Of a DNA stretch of 64,000 nucleotides, positions 48,339 to 56,835 are shown in pieces. Position numbers and translations under genes: made by a program. Under the pieces are notes generated by a model. The model did no database searches. It was not told where the DNA came from and was given only the letters and a program-made list of their open reading frames with translations. The stretch lies in assembly GCF_900129685.1 (NCBI RefSeq), contig NZ_FQWM01000002.1, positions 520,654 to 584,653 of the forward strand, given 5' to 3'. The DNA comes from Cognatishimia maritima (GTDB lineage Bacteria > Pseudomonadota > Alphaproteobacteria > Rhodobacterales > Rhodobacteraceae). Every line of letters begins with the position of its first letter. Positions within the stretch are counted from its first letter, which is position 1.

Positions 48339-49820
48339 ATGCTCTGGTCCCTCACAAAAATCGTCATTTTTGTCGCCGCCATCGCAGGGCTGACCCTCGG
48401 TGCGGAATATCTTCTGGAAAGCGAAGGCGGGGTGATGATCACCGTCGCCGGTGTCGAGTACACGCTGACCCCGTTCATGTCCGCTGTTGCGCTTGTCGTT
48501 CTGGTGATTGTGCTGTGGCTGCTGCTGAAATTGGCCTCGCTGACAGTAGCGTTTCTTAAGTTCCTGAACGGCGATGAAACCGCGCTGTCGCGGTATTTCA
48601 ATCGCAACCGCGAACGCAAAGGCTACAAGGCCCTGACCGAAGGCATGATGGCGCTAGCGTCTGGAGAGGCGCGCGTCGCCATGGAGAGGGCGCGTAAAGC
48701 AGAGCGTCTGTTGCGCAAGCCCGAACTGACCAACCTGATCACCGCACAGGCGGCAGAGATTTCCGGGGACCGCCGCAAAGCCGAAGAGGTCTACAAGCGC
48801 CTGTTGGCCGATGACACGACCCGGTTTGTCGGCGTGCGTGGGTTGATGAAGCAAAAGCTGGAAGAGGGCAAAACCGATGTCGCCCTTAAGCTGGCGGAAA
48901 CGGCCTTTGCCTTGAAGCCCAAACATGTGGAAACGCAGGACACATTGCTGAAACTTCAAGCCGGTGAAAAGGATTGGTCCGGCGCGCGTGAGACGCTGAA
49001 AACCAAGTTGAAACACGGCGGACTTCCGCGCGATGTGCATCGCCGCCGCGATGCTGTGCTGGCGCTGTCAGAGGCGAAAGATCTGATTGGTCAGGATTCC
49101 ACAATTGAAATGCGCGAGGCCGCGATTGAGGCCAATCGACTGTCCCCTGATCTGATCCCGGCAGCCGTGATGGCCGCCAAAGGCTACCTGAGTGAGGGCA
49201 AGAAGAAACACGCCGCGCGTATTCTAAAAAAATCGTGGGAGGCGCAACCCCATCCCGATCTGGCCGCAGCCTTTGCCGCAATTGAACCTGCGGAATCTCC
49301 AACAGAGCGGATCAAGCGTTTCACAGCCCTGGTGAAAACCACACCCGACCATACAGAGACAAAGATGTTGCTGGCAGAACTGCACATCGCGGCAGAGGAC
49401 TTCCCTGGCGCGCGCCGCGCCTTGGATGATCTGGCAGAGACCGCTCCAACGGCGCGCAGCCTAACCATTATGGCGGCGATTGCCCGTGGAGAAGGCGCTG
49501 AGGATGCTGTGATTAAGGGCTGGCTGGCCAAGGCGCTAACCGCGCCGCGTGGCCCGCAGTGGGTCTGTGACAGTTGCCACAATATCCACTCTGAATGGGT
49601 GCCGGTCTGTGAAAACTGCCAGAGCTTTGACACGCTCAGCTGGAAAACGCCGCCCGCCTCTGAATCCGTCAGTTCGACCGGGGTTGAGATGCTGCCGCTG
49701 ATCGTCGGCCAGCTGACAACTGAAAACGTGGCAGACGCTGCAAGTGATGACGAACCCGACGCAGAACCCGCGCCTGACCCGACGGTCGCGGCGACCGCTG
49801 AGGCCGCACCAACCACCTAA
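48339..49820 (+). CDS. hemY: HemY-type TPR membrane protein with C-terminal zinc ribbon
   Basis: A 493-residue inner-membrane protein with two N-terminal membrane helices (IVIFVAAIAGLTLGAEYLL and FMSAVALVVLVIVLWLLLKL), the HemY_N domain and TPR repeats (about 110-390). The C-terminal WVCDSCHNIHSEWVPVCENC has two CxxC pairs forming a rubredoxin-like metal site, as in LapB. Despite the name it is not the protoporphyrinogen oxidase; the role in heme synthesis is indirect. The last 70 residues are acidic and Ala/Pro-rich. Confidence 0.9.
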   Translation: MLWSLTKIVIFVAAIAGLTLGAEYLLESEGGVMITVAGVEYTLTPFMSAVALVVLVIVLWLLLKLASLTVAFLKFLNGDETALSRYFNRNRERKGYKALTEGMMALASGEARVAMERARKAERLLRKPELTNLITAQAAEISGDRRKAEEVYKRLLADDTTRFVGVRGLMKQKLEEGKTDVALKLAETAFALKPKHVETQDTLLKLQAGEKDWSGARETLKTKLKHGGLPRDVHRRRDAVLALSEAKDLIGQDSTIEMREAAIEANRLSPDLIPAAVMAAKGYLSEGKKKHAARILKKSWEAQPHPDLAAAFAAIEPAESPTERIKRFTALVKTTPDHTETKMLLAELHIAAEDFPGARRALDDLAETAPTARSLTIMAAIARGEGAEDAVIKGWLAKALTAPRGPQWVCDSCHNIHSEWVPVCENCQSFDTLSWKTPPASESVSSTGVEMLPLIVGQLTTENVADAASDDEPDAEPAPDPTVAATAEAAPTT

Positions 49821-49827
49821 ATTTGCG

Positions 49828-49850
49828 GCCCCAATTCAATGAATTGGGGC
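49828..49850 (+). terminator. Terminator after hemY
   Basis: GCCCCAATTC (49828-49837) pairs perfectly with GAATTGGGGC (49841-49850), followed by TTCCCC. Confidence 0.65.
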
Positions 49851-49897
49851 TTCCCCATTTCTCAGCAGAGTGATATTCACCCCGCCATCACCAGATC

Positions 49898-49936
49898 GCC
49901 TCAATAGCTCAGCTGGTAGAGCAGGTCCTTCGTAAG
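49898..49936 (+). pseudogene. 5' half of a disrupted tRNA-Thr(CGT); left attachment site
   Basis: Bases 49898-49904 (GCCTCAA) are a tRNA 5' acceptor strand, followed by a normal D arm (GCTCAGCTGGTAGAGC) and the 5' anticodon stem GGTCC, ending at TTCGTAAG (49929-49936). After that the sequence is no longer tRNA. The matching 3' half lies 9.6 kb away at 59546-59590. TTCGTAA is the seven-base anticodon loop with anticodon CGT. Confidence 0.9.
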
Positions 49937-49996
49937 TAGCGGGTCCGTCCGCAATTGACGTTTGAGACCAGAGGGTTAGAGAAGCCGCACAGTAAT

Positions 49997-50016
49997 TAGT
50001 AGGGCCATAGTAGGGC
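49997..50016 (+). repeat. Left arm-type repeats (2 x TAGTAGGGC)
   Basis: TAGTAGGGC occurs at 49997-50005 and 50008-50016, 11 bp apart, in the same orientation as three copies at the other end of the element. Spacing of one helical turn suggests integrase arm-binding sites. Confidence 0.75.
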
Positions 50017-50034
50017 CGCAGAAAGAAATAGTTT

Positions 50035-50110
50035 GCCGCATTAGCTCAGCTGGTAGAGCAATCGCTTCGTAAGCGATGGGTCGGGGGTTCAAGTCCCTCA
50101 TGCGGCACCA
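50035..50110 (+). tRNA. tRNA-Thr (anticodon CGT), element-borne
   Basis: A complete 76-base cloverleaf including encoded CCA. The acceptor stem GCCGCAT pairs with ATGCGGC; then D arm GCTCAGCTGGTAGAGC, anticodon stem ATCGC/GCGAT with loop TTCGTAA, and T arm GGGGG TTCAAGT CCCTC. The anticodon loop is identical to that of the disrupted gene, but the acceptor and anticodon stems differ, so this is not a simple duplicate. It lies just inside the left end of the island. Confidence 0.96.
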
Positions 50111-50121
50111 CTCTTTCCAAA

Positions 50122-50334
50122 CTATTCTTCTAACTCCAATAGCTTAGATGGTTTAACGCCCAGCGCATCGGCCAGCTTTGCGATGATGAGGACCGTGGGG
50201 TTTCTTACTCCGCGCTCGACACCGCTGATATAGGTGCGGTGAAGGTCAGCCTCGAACGCAAGCTGCTCCTGAGAGAAGCCTTTGGCCTCCCGATGGTGCT
50301 TAACGTTTTTTCCTACGACCGCATTGATGTCCAT
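50122..50334 (-). CDS. XRE-family helix-turn-helix regulator
   Basis: A 70-residue protein that is almost only a Cro/C1-type DNA-binding domain: KNVKHHREAKGFSQEQLAFE, ADLHRTYISGVERGVRNPT, then IIAKLADALGVKPSKLLELEE. It is probably a repressor of element genes or a controller of the restriction-type genes. It lies 11 bases beyond the element-borne tRNA, convergent with it, and divergent from the membrane-protein gene. Confidence 0.88.
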   Translation of the reverse strand: MDINAVVGKNVKHHREAKGFSQEQLAFEADLHRTYISGVERGVRNPTVLIIAKLADALGVKPSKLLELEE

Positions 50335-50452
50335 GCGTGCATAGCGCGGATTTGCAGCCTATTGATCTACAGACTATGAGTCTCATTTTCGTTGTCACCA
50401 GATTCGGGATGTGCTGAACTTGACACCAAACGGATTGAAAGCAGGTGAAAAT

Positions 50453-51520
50453 GTGATTTCACAGATTTTAAGATTCATAATTGCGTCAGTTGAAATCGGC
50501 GTAATGTTTGTTGTCTTGACGCTTGTTCTTATAGCGTCGAAATTTGCGGCGTATGTCGCAGCGCTAGCAATCTGCTTCCTTGGCCTTGTTGCAGCGGTTA
50601 CTGGGCGGAGGGTTCCGAGATTACGCGGGCGCATCAAAGGCATTTCTGTTTTTATTGTTGCGGGAGTTTTTGCTTTCATAGCTTGGCAAGCTCATCATAT
50701 CGAACAACGCGAAACTCGATGGGCGGAACTCAGGAAAACTGCTCCCGATACCTATTTGGAGGAACTACAAGCCATCGACCAAGATCGTTGGCTTGAAGAA
50801 TTGAGTGAACTTCGGCCTGAACGCTATGCCGAGGAGACCGAACGGCGCGAAGCTGAACTGCAAGCCCAGCGTGAGGCCGAAGCCGCAGAAACTGCTCTCA
50901 GCGCCGATGCGGAGGTGGCCGTGCAAGTGGTAACTGAGGCCCCAGCTTCGGCGACAGCACAACGATTGATTGCAAGTTCAGATGACCTCGATGAAAATCG
51001 CGCGGTCTTTGGCCGTGTTGCGAACGAACTAGTTACAAACGGAACATGCACAGAAGCTGAATTTATCGCAAACGGCGGTTGGCTGCGTTCGACAACATTT
51101 GAGCCAAGGCCGGTCTATTTCATGTATTGTGGCGGCTCTACCGTGGCGGACCGTCTGTATTTGGATGCGGCTACAGGGAAGGTGTTCCGAGGAACCGATG
51201 GGCTGGAAATCTCTCGACCTGACGGGAATGGGTCAGAGCAGGCAGTCGAGCGTTTAGCCCAATGCGAAAATCATGAAGCAGAGGCCTACGTTATGATCAA
51301 GGCAGATGTGCGTCGGGTTTTGATTGCGCCTTCCACTGCAAGGTTTCCTTGGCGTTTCGACGCTGGGACCGGCCATCTGGGCGATTGCTTGTATCGTGTG
51401 AACGGGCATTTTGATGCCCAGAACGGCTTCGGTGCAATGCTGCGAAGTACATTTACCGGCACGATTCGATATTTCCCACAAAGCGGAAGCTGGCAGACCC
51501 AATCCCTTAGCATAAACTAG
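50453..51520 (+). CDS. Element-borne membrane protein of unknown function
   Basis: A 355-residue protein from GTG 50453, which follows AGGTGA; a GTG at 50411 lacks a good site. Two or three N-terminal membrane helices (FIIASVEIGVMFVVLTLVL, AYVAALAICFLGLVAAVTG, ISVFIVAGVFAFIAW) lead to a charged Glu/Arg-rich helical region (about 90-150) and a C-terminal globular domain. That domain contains RVLIAPSTARFPWRFD and VNGHFDAQNGFGAMLRSTF, a pattern seen in many uncharacterised phage- or island-linked proteins. A role in superinfection exclusion or defence is possible but unproven. Confidence 0.7.
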   Translation: MISQILRFIIASVEIGVMFVVLTLVLIASKFAAYVAALAICFLGLVAAVTGRRVPRLRGRIKGISVFIVAGVFAFIAWQAHHIEQRETRWAELRKTAPDTYLEELQAIDQDRWLEELSELRPERYAEETERREAELQAQREAEAAETALSADAEVAVQVVTEAPASATAQRLIASSDDLDENRAVFGRVANELVTNGTCTEAEFIANGGWLRSTTFEPRPVYFMYCGGSTVADRLYLDAATGKVFRGTDGLEISRPDGNGSEQAVERLAQCENHEAEAYVMIKADVRRVLIAPSTARFPWRFDAGTGHLGDCLYRVNGHFDAQNGFGAMLRSTFTGTIRYFPQSGSWQTQSLSIN

Positions 51521-51810
51521 GCTGCGTTGGCGCAACCCAGTGCTAGCACCCTGTAACGGGCCGGAGAGGTCCGAAGGGCGGCGTATAGGCCGTGTTAGGC
51601 CCGCCCTTACTACAACCAGCTCAAAGCACCCAGTGGCCCTACGTAGCGCATAAAATTTTGTGGGCTCTTGTCTATCCCACCCATTTTGTAACTTGTAGCC
51701 GTAACTTAGTTTGAAAGGTGCAGAAAAGTACAGGCTGGGCACCGAAGCACCCCGCCCTATAGTACATGCCTGTTTGGGCTTTATGTTACGTTTCAGGTTG
51801 CGCAAGGTGC

Positions 51811-54108
51811 TTAAAACGGTGGTTCATCTCTTCTCTCCGTATCAAAAGGCACTATCACGACCAAGCCACTGTCCAAGCGTTGCGCGATGAACTCGGACTT
51901 TCGTTCATGCGCGTCGCCGCGCGCAAACCCCTTTCGTTGAGCCTTTTCTAGCCTACCGAGATCATGGAGACGATGGGTGCCGTAATCCCATCCCAACCCT
52001 GCCATGACTGACTTAATCCTCCGGGCATCCATTGGTGACATGCGGGCGGTGTCGACTCCGAGTAAAAGTTTGATACTGTCCATCGATACCCGACCTTTGG
52101 TGTTACCAAATGCATCCTCCAAAACATCTGCGATAGCATCCTCGACCATTCTTTGCCCCTGCACATTAGAAGCCGCAGCCCACAAATGCGGGGATAAGGT
52201 TATCGATTCGCCCTTTTCCTCACGCACGACCGCCTCTGCCCAGAGCTGATCGACATCAGAACTGAAACCCACCAGATCAATCTTGCAGACGTTTACTGGC
52301 CATATTCGACGATTGCCCGTTAGATCGCGCAAGTAAGCGATTTCGTTCGTTGTTCCCAAGATGATGCAATGACGGCGAAACTCCGAGGCAGTACGAGCAT
52401 AGGCAGGGCGAAACATGTCGACGGCTGTGCTCAAAAACTTCTTCAAGCTCTGGCTTGTCGTCTTGTTCATGCCGTCCAGTTCTTGGCACTCCACAATCCA
52501 CGAGCGGGTCATCATCTCCGCTTTAGTTTTGTCATCGCTCTTGAGATCCAGGCTGCCACAGAACCACTCTTCACGGATTGCAAGGCGCTGGGCGATTTGG
52601 GATTTGCCTGCCCCCTGCGCACCTTCGAGTACCAACATCGTATCGAATTTAACACCCGGTTGCTTGATACGGCGCACGCCCGCGATTAGAAGCTTGCTGC
52701 CGAATTCCGCGTTCAGCTCATTGTCTTCAGCGCCGCAATAATCGGCCAACCATTTGTCTATGCGTGGCTTGCCATCCCACACAAGGCCGTCAAGATAGTC
52801 CTCGACAGGATGGTACTTCTGCTCATGCGCGATAGCGAGTAACTCGCGCTTGATGTACGCGGGGGCTGCTATGAAATCCAAATCGCGCTGGAATGTGCTG
52901 GACAGAATTTCCACGATATCCGTTAGGTCACGTCCATCGAGGCCGTAGCCGCGAAACTCGTCGGTTTGCGTGAAAGTGTTGCGTTGGGCATCCACGCCCA
53001 AGACTGTCAGTGCATATCGGATGTTCTGTGGTGAATTGCGAATGGGTCGACCATCATCATCGCATAGCGGCCAACCGTCGTTGCGCAACTCAATGGTGGA
53101 CATCGCACGAACCACTTGGCGATGAGCGTATATGATTGGATTAGGGCTTTCCAGAACATGAGCGCTAATCCCGACATCAGGTGACAAGATTATTGATAAT
53201 ACGTGCCCCGGCTGCATCCCATTGCCAAGCATCCATATCGTGGCCGCATAAACCAGTTCTGAGCGAGAAGCGTAGGTTTTTCCTTCGGGGTTGTTTCCAT
53301 TCAGGATTGCTTCGATCCAAACGGGTTCCGGTGGTAGAATATCCGTTAGTTGATCAGGAAGCTCTAGTGGCTCAACTGCAATCGCAGTCGAACCTACTTC
53401 TGTGCCATTCGCGTTGGAATTGTTCACCCCCTTAGGTAGCTTCACCCGGAAGTCGCTTAATAAGTAGGTTGTGGGTGGCTTGGTTAGATTCATCGGCTCG
53501 AAGTGCCAAGCCAATGCGGGTTCACGGCCAGCGGCTCTTTTTTTGTCGTTGAGCCAGTTCATTGTCCAAGGCAAACGAAGCAATCGGTCGGCATTGTGCG
53601 TGCCGGGTCCGCCTTGTAAAATATGCAACAGTGTTTTGTTGAGTTCCTCTGCCTTAGCTATGCTTACGGGCTCTTCTAACTTCCACACGGCCTGACACCC
53701 AGCGCCTGTTTCCCAGATCGCCGATGGCAAGGGTACACCGACTGGGCGTTTGCTATCATCATGCAGAACACCCCAAACAAAATCTCTCTGTTCGGTTTCT
53801 GTGCCAGGGTAGTCTTTATAGTCCAGATCGACGTGCAAAAAGCGCACACAGGAAAGGTTTGTTTTCTTGCGTGTACCCTCCAAGTACTCGGCATTCGGCA
53901 AGAAATACATGTTGCGCTGGGTTTCGCCCGAGTTGCCAGACGCAACGAAGACCACGGCCTGCTCGTGCTCCGAAGGGCCGAACACTTTTGCCTTAGGAGC
54001 CGCCTTGCCTTTGTTCGCCATCGACTCAAGATACAGCGACGCCTCAGGGTTCAGCCAGCGTATGAACTCAATGGCGCGGGAGGGATTGGGTTTCAGGTTA
54101 CCGGCCAT
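51811..54108 (-). CDS. Primase-helicase replication protein with VapE domain
   Basis: A 765-residue protein from ATG 54108, preceded by AAAGGGGG. The N-terminal part has FLHVDLDYKDYPGT and RLLRLPWTMNW, fitting an archaeo-eukaryotic-type primase/RepB-like fold. The C-terminal half (about 400-680) is a virulence-associated E domain with HPVEDYLDGLVWDGKPRID, Walker A EGAQGAGKSQ (about 495-504), Walker B SWIVECQELDG and the GNRRIWPV segment. This architecture is typical of replication proteins of phage satellites and small integrative elements. It overlaps alpA by 11 bases. Confidence 0.88.
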   Translation of the reverse strand: MAGNLKPNPSRAIEFIRWLNPEASLYLESMANKGKAAPKAKVFGPSEHEQAVVFVASGNSGETQRNMYFLPNAEYLEGTRKKTNLSCVRFLHVDLDYKDYPGTETEQRDFVWGVLHDDSKRPVGVPLPSAIWETGAGCQAVWKLEEPVSIAKAEELNKTLLHILQGGPGTHNADRLLRLPWTMNWLNDKKRAAGREPALAWHFEPMNLTKPPTTYLLSDFRVKLPKGVNNSNANGTEVGSTAIAVEPLELPDQLTDILPPEPVWIEAILNGNNPEGKTYASRSELVYAATIWMLGNGMQPGHVLSIILSPDVGISAHVLESPNPIIYAHRQVVRAMSTIELRNDGWPLCDDDGRPIRNSPQNIRYALTVLGVDAQRNTFTQTDEFRGYGLDGRDLTDIVEILSSTFQRDLDFIAAPAYIKRELLAIAHEQKYHPVEDYLDGLVWDGKPRIDKWLADYCGAEDNELNAEFGSKLLIAGVRRIKQPGVKFDTMLVLEGAQGAGKSQIAQRLAIREEWFCGSLDLKSDDKTKAEMMTRSWIVECQELDGMNKTTSQSLKKFLSTAVDMFRPAYARTASEFRRHCIILGTTNEIAYLRDLTGNRRIWPVNVCKIDLVGFSSDVDQLWAEAVVREEKGESITLSPHLWAAASNVQGQRMVEDAIADVLEDAFGNTKGRVSMDSIKLLLGVDTARMSPMDARRIKSVMAGLGWDYGTHRLHDLGRLEKAQRKGFARGDAHERKSEFIAQRLDSGLVVIVPFDTERRDEPPF

Positions 54109-54319
54109 CTGCGCCCCCTTTCGGCTCACACATCATATCGGACAACCAGCTTTCGACATCGGTGCGGCGGTAAAGGATTTTACCAACGCGACCGCCGGTT
54201 TTTGAACGAATGAAGCGCGGCCCATACCCGAGGATGCGGCCTTTTTCAAAGTAGCTGGTGCTGAACCCTGTGATCTCGGGAAGCTGCTTGGTGGTTAGAA
54301 GTTCTATTTGTTTGGACAT
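54098..54319 (-). CDS. AlpA-type helix-turn-helix regulator/excisionase
   Basis: A 73-residue MerR/AlpA-like protein: LLTTKQLPEITGFSTSYFEK, then KTGGRVGKILYRRTDVESWL. AlpA proteins activate integrase genes or act as excisionases in satellites and cryptic prophages. ATG 54319 follows AAGGAGGG exactly, so the upstream ATG (54340) is not used. It lies directly upstream of the primase gene and overlaps it. Confidence 0.85.
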   Translation of the reverse strand: MSKQIELLTTKQLPEITGFSTSYFEKGRILGYGPRFIRSKTGGRVGKILYRRTDVESWLSDMMCEPKGGADGR

Positions 54320-54426
54320 AATGCCCTCCTTTGCCATCATTAGATGAGGAAGACATTGCGAGTATTTTGACTTAAATTCTTGCGAGCGAAAACATCTTTT
54401 GTCCGCAAGACAAAGGCGGTTGGGAA

Positions 54427-55044
54427 TTATTTTAGTTTGGTTTTGACCCCATGTTTTGCAAGCACCGCACAGATCTTTTCCAAAGCTTGAAATTCCACAG
54501 ATTCGACAGCACCGTCATGCTCTACGGCCATATATTTGAAGGTCATTGCGCTATTGATCTTCGGCCTACTCTTTGACTTCTTATAGTAAGTGCCATTGAA
54601 TTTCTCTCTCAACCTGTTGGCCATTCTAATGATGTCTTCTTCATCATAGGCGTGAGGGGCAAATTGCTTTGCCGCTACAAAGGCCAAGGCGTGGGGAGTG
54701 CGAACCTTCGGAACATCAGGTGGGTTTGGAGAGTTGTAGTGCTTGATTTTGTGCATGTCGCGATTGCACTCATCCCGATGAAGTAGTTCCCCCATATAGC
54801 GAAGAGCTTTATAATCGGCATCATTGGTCACTGCATATTTTGACGCGCTCTTCCCCACCAAAGAGTGCATTGCTTTGTTTAAGCGGATAGCATCACTTTC
54901 TTCCGATTTGTCATCTGTGTTTGCTCTAATAATCGCAAGTAACAGCTTTTCTAAAATGTCTGGGTCACATGATAAGCCATAGAACGTTTCTTCTTCGGCT
55001 TCGGCATTAGTACTCACTTCTTGGTCTGTCATTTGGCAACCCAT
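54427..55044 (-). CDS. Island protein of unknown function
   Basis: A 205-residue, Lys- and Glu-rich soluble protein with no recognised family. It begins with an acidic segment (EVSTNAEAEEE) and ends with a small helical C-terminal region (VEFQALEKICAVLAKHGVKT). Starts at 55044 and 55032 are both possible, and neither has a strong ribosome-binding site. Codon use is more A/T-rich than in the host genes. It lies between the integrase and alpA on the same strand. An inverted repeat (CTTGCG/CGCAAG, about 54380-54412) follows the stop. Confidence 0.65.
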   Translation of the reverse strand: MGCQMTDQEVSTNAEAEEETFYGLSCDPDILEKLLLAIIRANTDDKSEESDAIRLNKAMHSLVGKSASKYAVTNDADYKALRYMGELLHRDECNRDMHKIKHYNSPNPPDVPKVRTPHALAFVAAKQFAPHAYDEEDIIRMANRLREKFNGTYYKKSKSRPKINSAMTFKYMAVEHDGAVESVEFQALEKICAVLAKHGVKTKLK

Positions 55045-55245
55045 CTAGTAAACAACTCGGTCGACGTGCGATTAGCGCACGCGCACGCGCGAAAGCGCAA
55101 ATGCAAGATAACCCAATTAATACTTCACTACATTGGCAGCGTTTTTTGTAGAGAGTTGAACAGCACTCGTGGATTCGATCTGAACCGGCGGCGTGAAGCA
55201 CGCTCTCAACCTGAGTGCCGTCGATAGGGTGGGGTCACTCGAGAG

Positions 55246-56412
55246 TCAGTCGCGTGGCTCTTTCAGTTCTAAGATGCGTTTAGCCACCAGTTCGACTGGC
55301 TCCCGCAGACGCTCGGCATTCACCACAATGTAGCCACCCGTTACATCTCCATTGGTGCGGTGGTTCAGTAGACGCTTAAGCGCGTAGTAGGGCACGTCGA
55401 GGCTCTCGGCGATTGTAATGAAGGTGCGCCGCAGGTCGTGCAGGGTGAAGCTGACACCAGAACCAGCTGACACGCGCAGGAGAAATTTCTTGGTTTCGAC
55501 CAGATGACCGGTGCGCCCCGGCCCCGGGAACACCCAAGGGGAGCCTTGGTTCGCCTCGCGACGTTGGGCCAACAGGTCGGCAAGAAACTCGGACAGAGGG
55601 AGGGTCAGCGGGTCGCCGTTCTTGGTGGTCGGCAGGTGAAGTGTCTTGGCCGAGAGGTCCACGTTCTCCCAGCGCAGTTGCATCACTTCGCTGCGGCGCA
55701 TGCCTGTGAACAGAGCAGTCAGCAGGAAGTCCCGAGAATAATCGGGTTCCGCCATGACTGCCGTCCACCATGCGGGCAGATCAACAGCGGTCACAACGGT
55801 TTGACGGCGGCGCTCTTTGAACCACGCCCGCGCTTGGGTCAGGATTTGCACCGGATTGGGCGGGAAATCGTTCTGCGTCGCAGAGGTGAAATTATAGACT
55901 GAACGAAAGTGGCGCATCACGTTGTTGCCGGTGGTTTCGCCGTGTATCTTACCAATCTCCTGATGCTTCTTAAGCACCATCTGGCGGTCGATTTCCTTCA
56001 TCTCCTTCTTGCGCCAAGCTTTTAGATAAAGCTGTGCCGACCGGCGGTAGTTGCTGATCGTGTGGGGCGACAGAGTCTTGCGGGCCTCGAAGAAACGGTC
56101 AAAGGCCATTTCCACGGTGACCCGTTCCCGCTTCTCTTTGCGTTTCTCTGCATTAGGGTCGCGCCCTTCGGCCATCTCGCCCAGAATGACCAACGCCTTC
56201 TTGCGGGCGATCTCGGGAGCGAACACGTCGGCCCGGCCAATCGTGACCCGCCGTGTGCGCCGGTTCACCTGCCCTTCGGCGAAGAACACCTTGGAGTTGG
56301 CTCCAACCCGCAGCCCGAAACCAGACAGCATGGTGTCGCGATAGAAAACCTGACCACTGGCGGGATATGGAACTTCATCGACCGCGCGGCGCGTAAGACG
56401 TAGACTTGGCAT
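55246..56412 (-). CDS. int: Tyrosine integrase of the island
   Basis: Catalyses site-specific integration and excision at the tRNA anticodon loop. The 388-residue protein has a DUF4102-type arm-binding domain (about 5-85, ending IARKKALVILGEMAEGRDP), a core-binding SAM-like domain (SPHTISNYRRSAQLYLKAW) and a catalytic domain with the full set of residues: Arg in LFTGMRRSEV, Lys in TKNGDPLTLPL, His-x-x-Arg in LHDLRRTF, His in LNHRTNG and nucleophile Tyr in GGYIVV. ATG 56412 follows AAGGAGGG. It lies about 3.1 kb from the right end rather than beside an att site. Confidence 0.93.
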   Translation of the reverse strand: MPSLRLTRRAVDEVPYPASGQVFYRDTMLSGFGLRVGANSKVFFAEGQVNRRTRRVTIGRADVFAPEIARKKALVILGEMAEGRDPNAEKRKEKRERVTVEMAFDRFFEARKTLSPHTISNYRRSAQLYLKAWRKKEMKEIDRQMVLKKHQEIGKIHGETTGNNVMRHFRSVYNFTSATQNDFPPNPVQILTQARAWFKERRRQTVVTAVDLPAWWTAVMAEPDYSRDFLLTALFTGMRRSEVMQLRWENVDLSAKTLHLPTTKNGDPLTLPLSEFLADLLAQRREANQGSPWVFPGPGRTGHLVETKKFLLRVSAGSGVSFTLHDLRRTFITIAESLDVPYYALKRLLNHRTNGDVTGGYIVVNAERLREPVELVAKRILELKEPRD

Positions 56413-56835
56413 TGTGACCCTCCTTCTGGCCACAAATCATTATAAGCACATCCAGAGAAAAAGCTCGACTTTTCAGATGATTATGATGCACTTTCCTGCA
56501 CATGGAAACATGTTGGCATTAAATCAAAGACTGGCGTGCACATTTTTTACTGATCACAGAAATCGCTTTCGAGTAGACAAAAATAGTCTCATGGCGTGGA
56601 TAACTTCCGTGAACTTGGCTCGCGGATAGGAAAACAAATCGATGTTAGCACGAGAGCAGCCTAATCGGCCTCGATGGCTTCACTCGACAATGCTCAGGCT
56701 AGGGAGATTTGAGTGGTCAAGAAGTTATCACCTGATCAAAGGAAAAATATCCGCACTGCTGTGAAAGCGGTCGATTGCAGTATCTAGCGACCTGAGGTAC
56801 CAAGGGCTCTACATATGGGGGCACCCACTTAGTAG
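56413..56835. other. 423-base region between the divergent integrase and methyltransferase genes
   Basis: It should carry both promoters. A short open frame from GTG 56713 after GGGAGA encodes 24 residues (VVKKLSPDQRKNIRTAVKAV...) before TAG and may be a gene remnant or leader peptide. CTTAGTAGGTG (56828-56838) just before the methyltransferase ATG partly resembles the TAGTAGGGC arm repeats. Confidence 0.4.

Noticed and set aside
49898-50110. Two tandem tRNA-Thr genes
   Set aside because: The first copy stops being tRNA after the anticodon loop and cannot form a T arm or 3' acceptor strand there. Its missing half is at 59546-59590, so it is a split gene, not a tandem copy.
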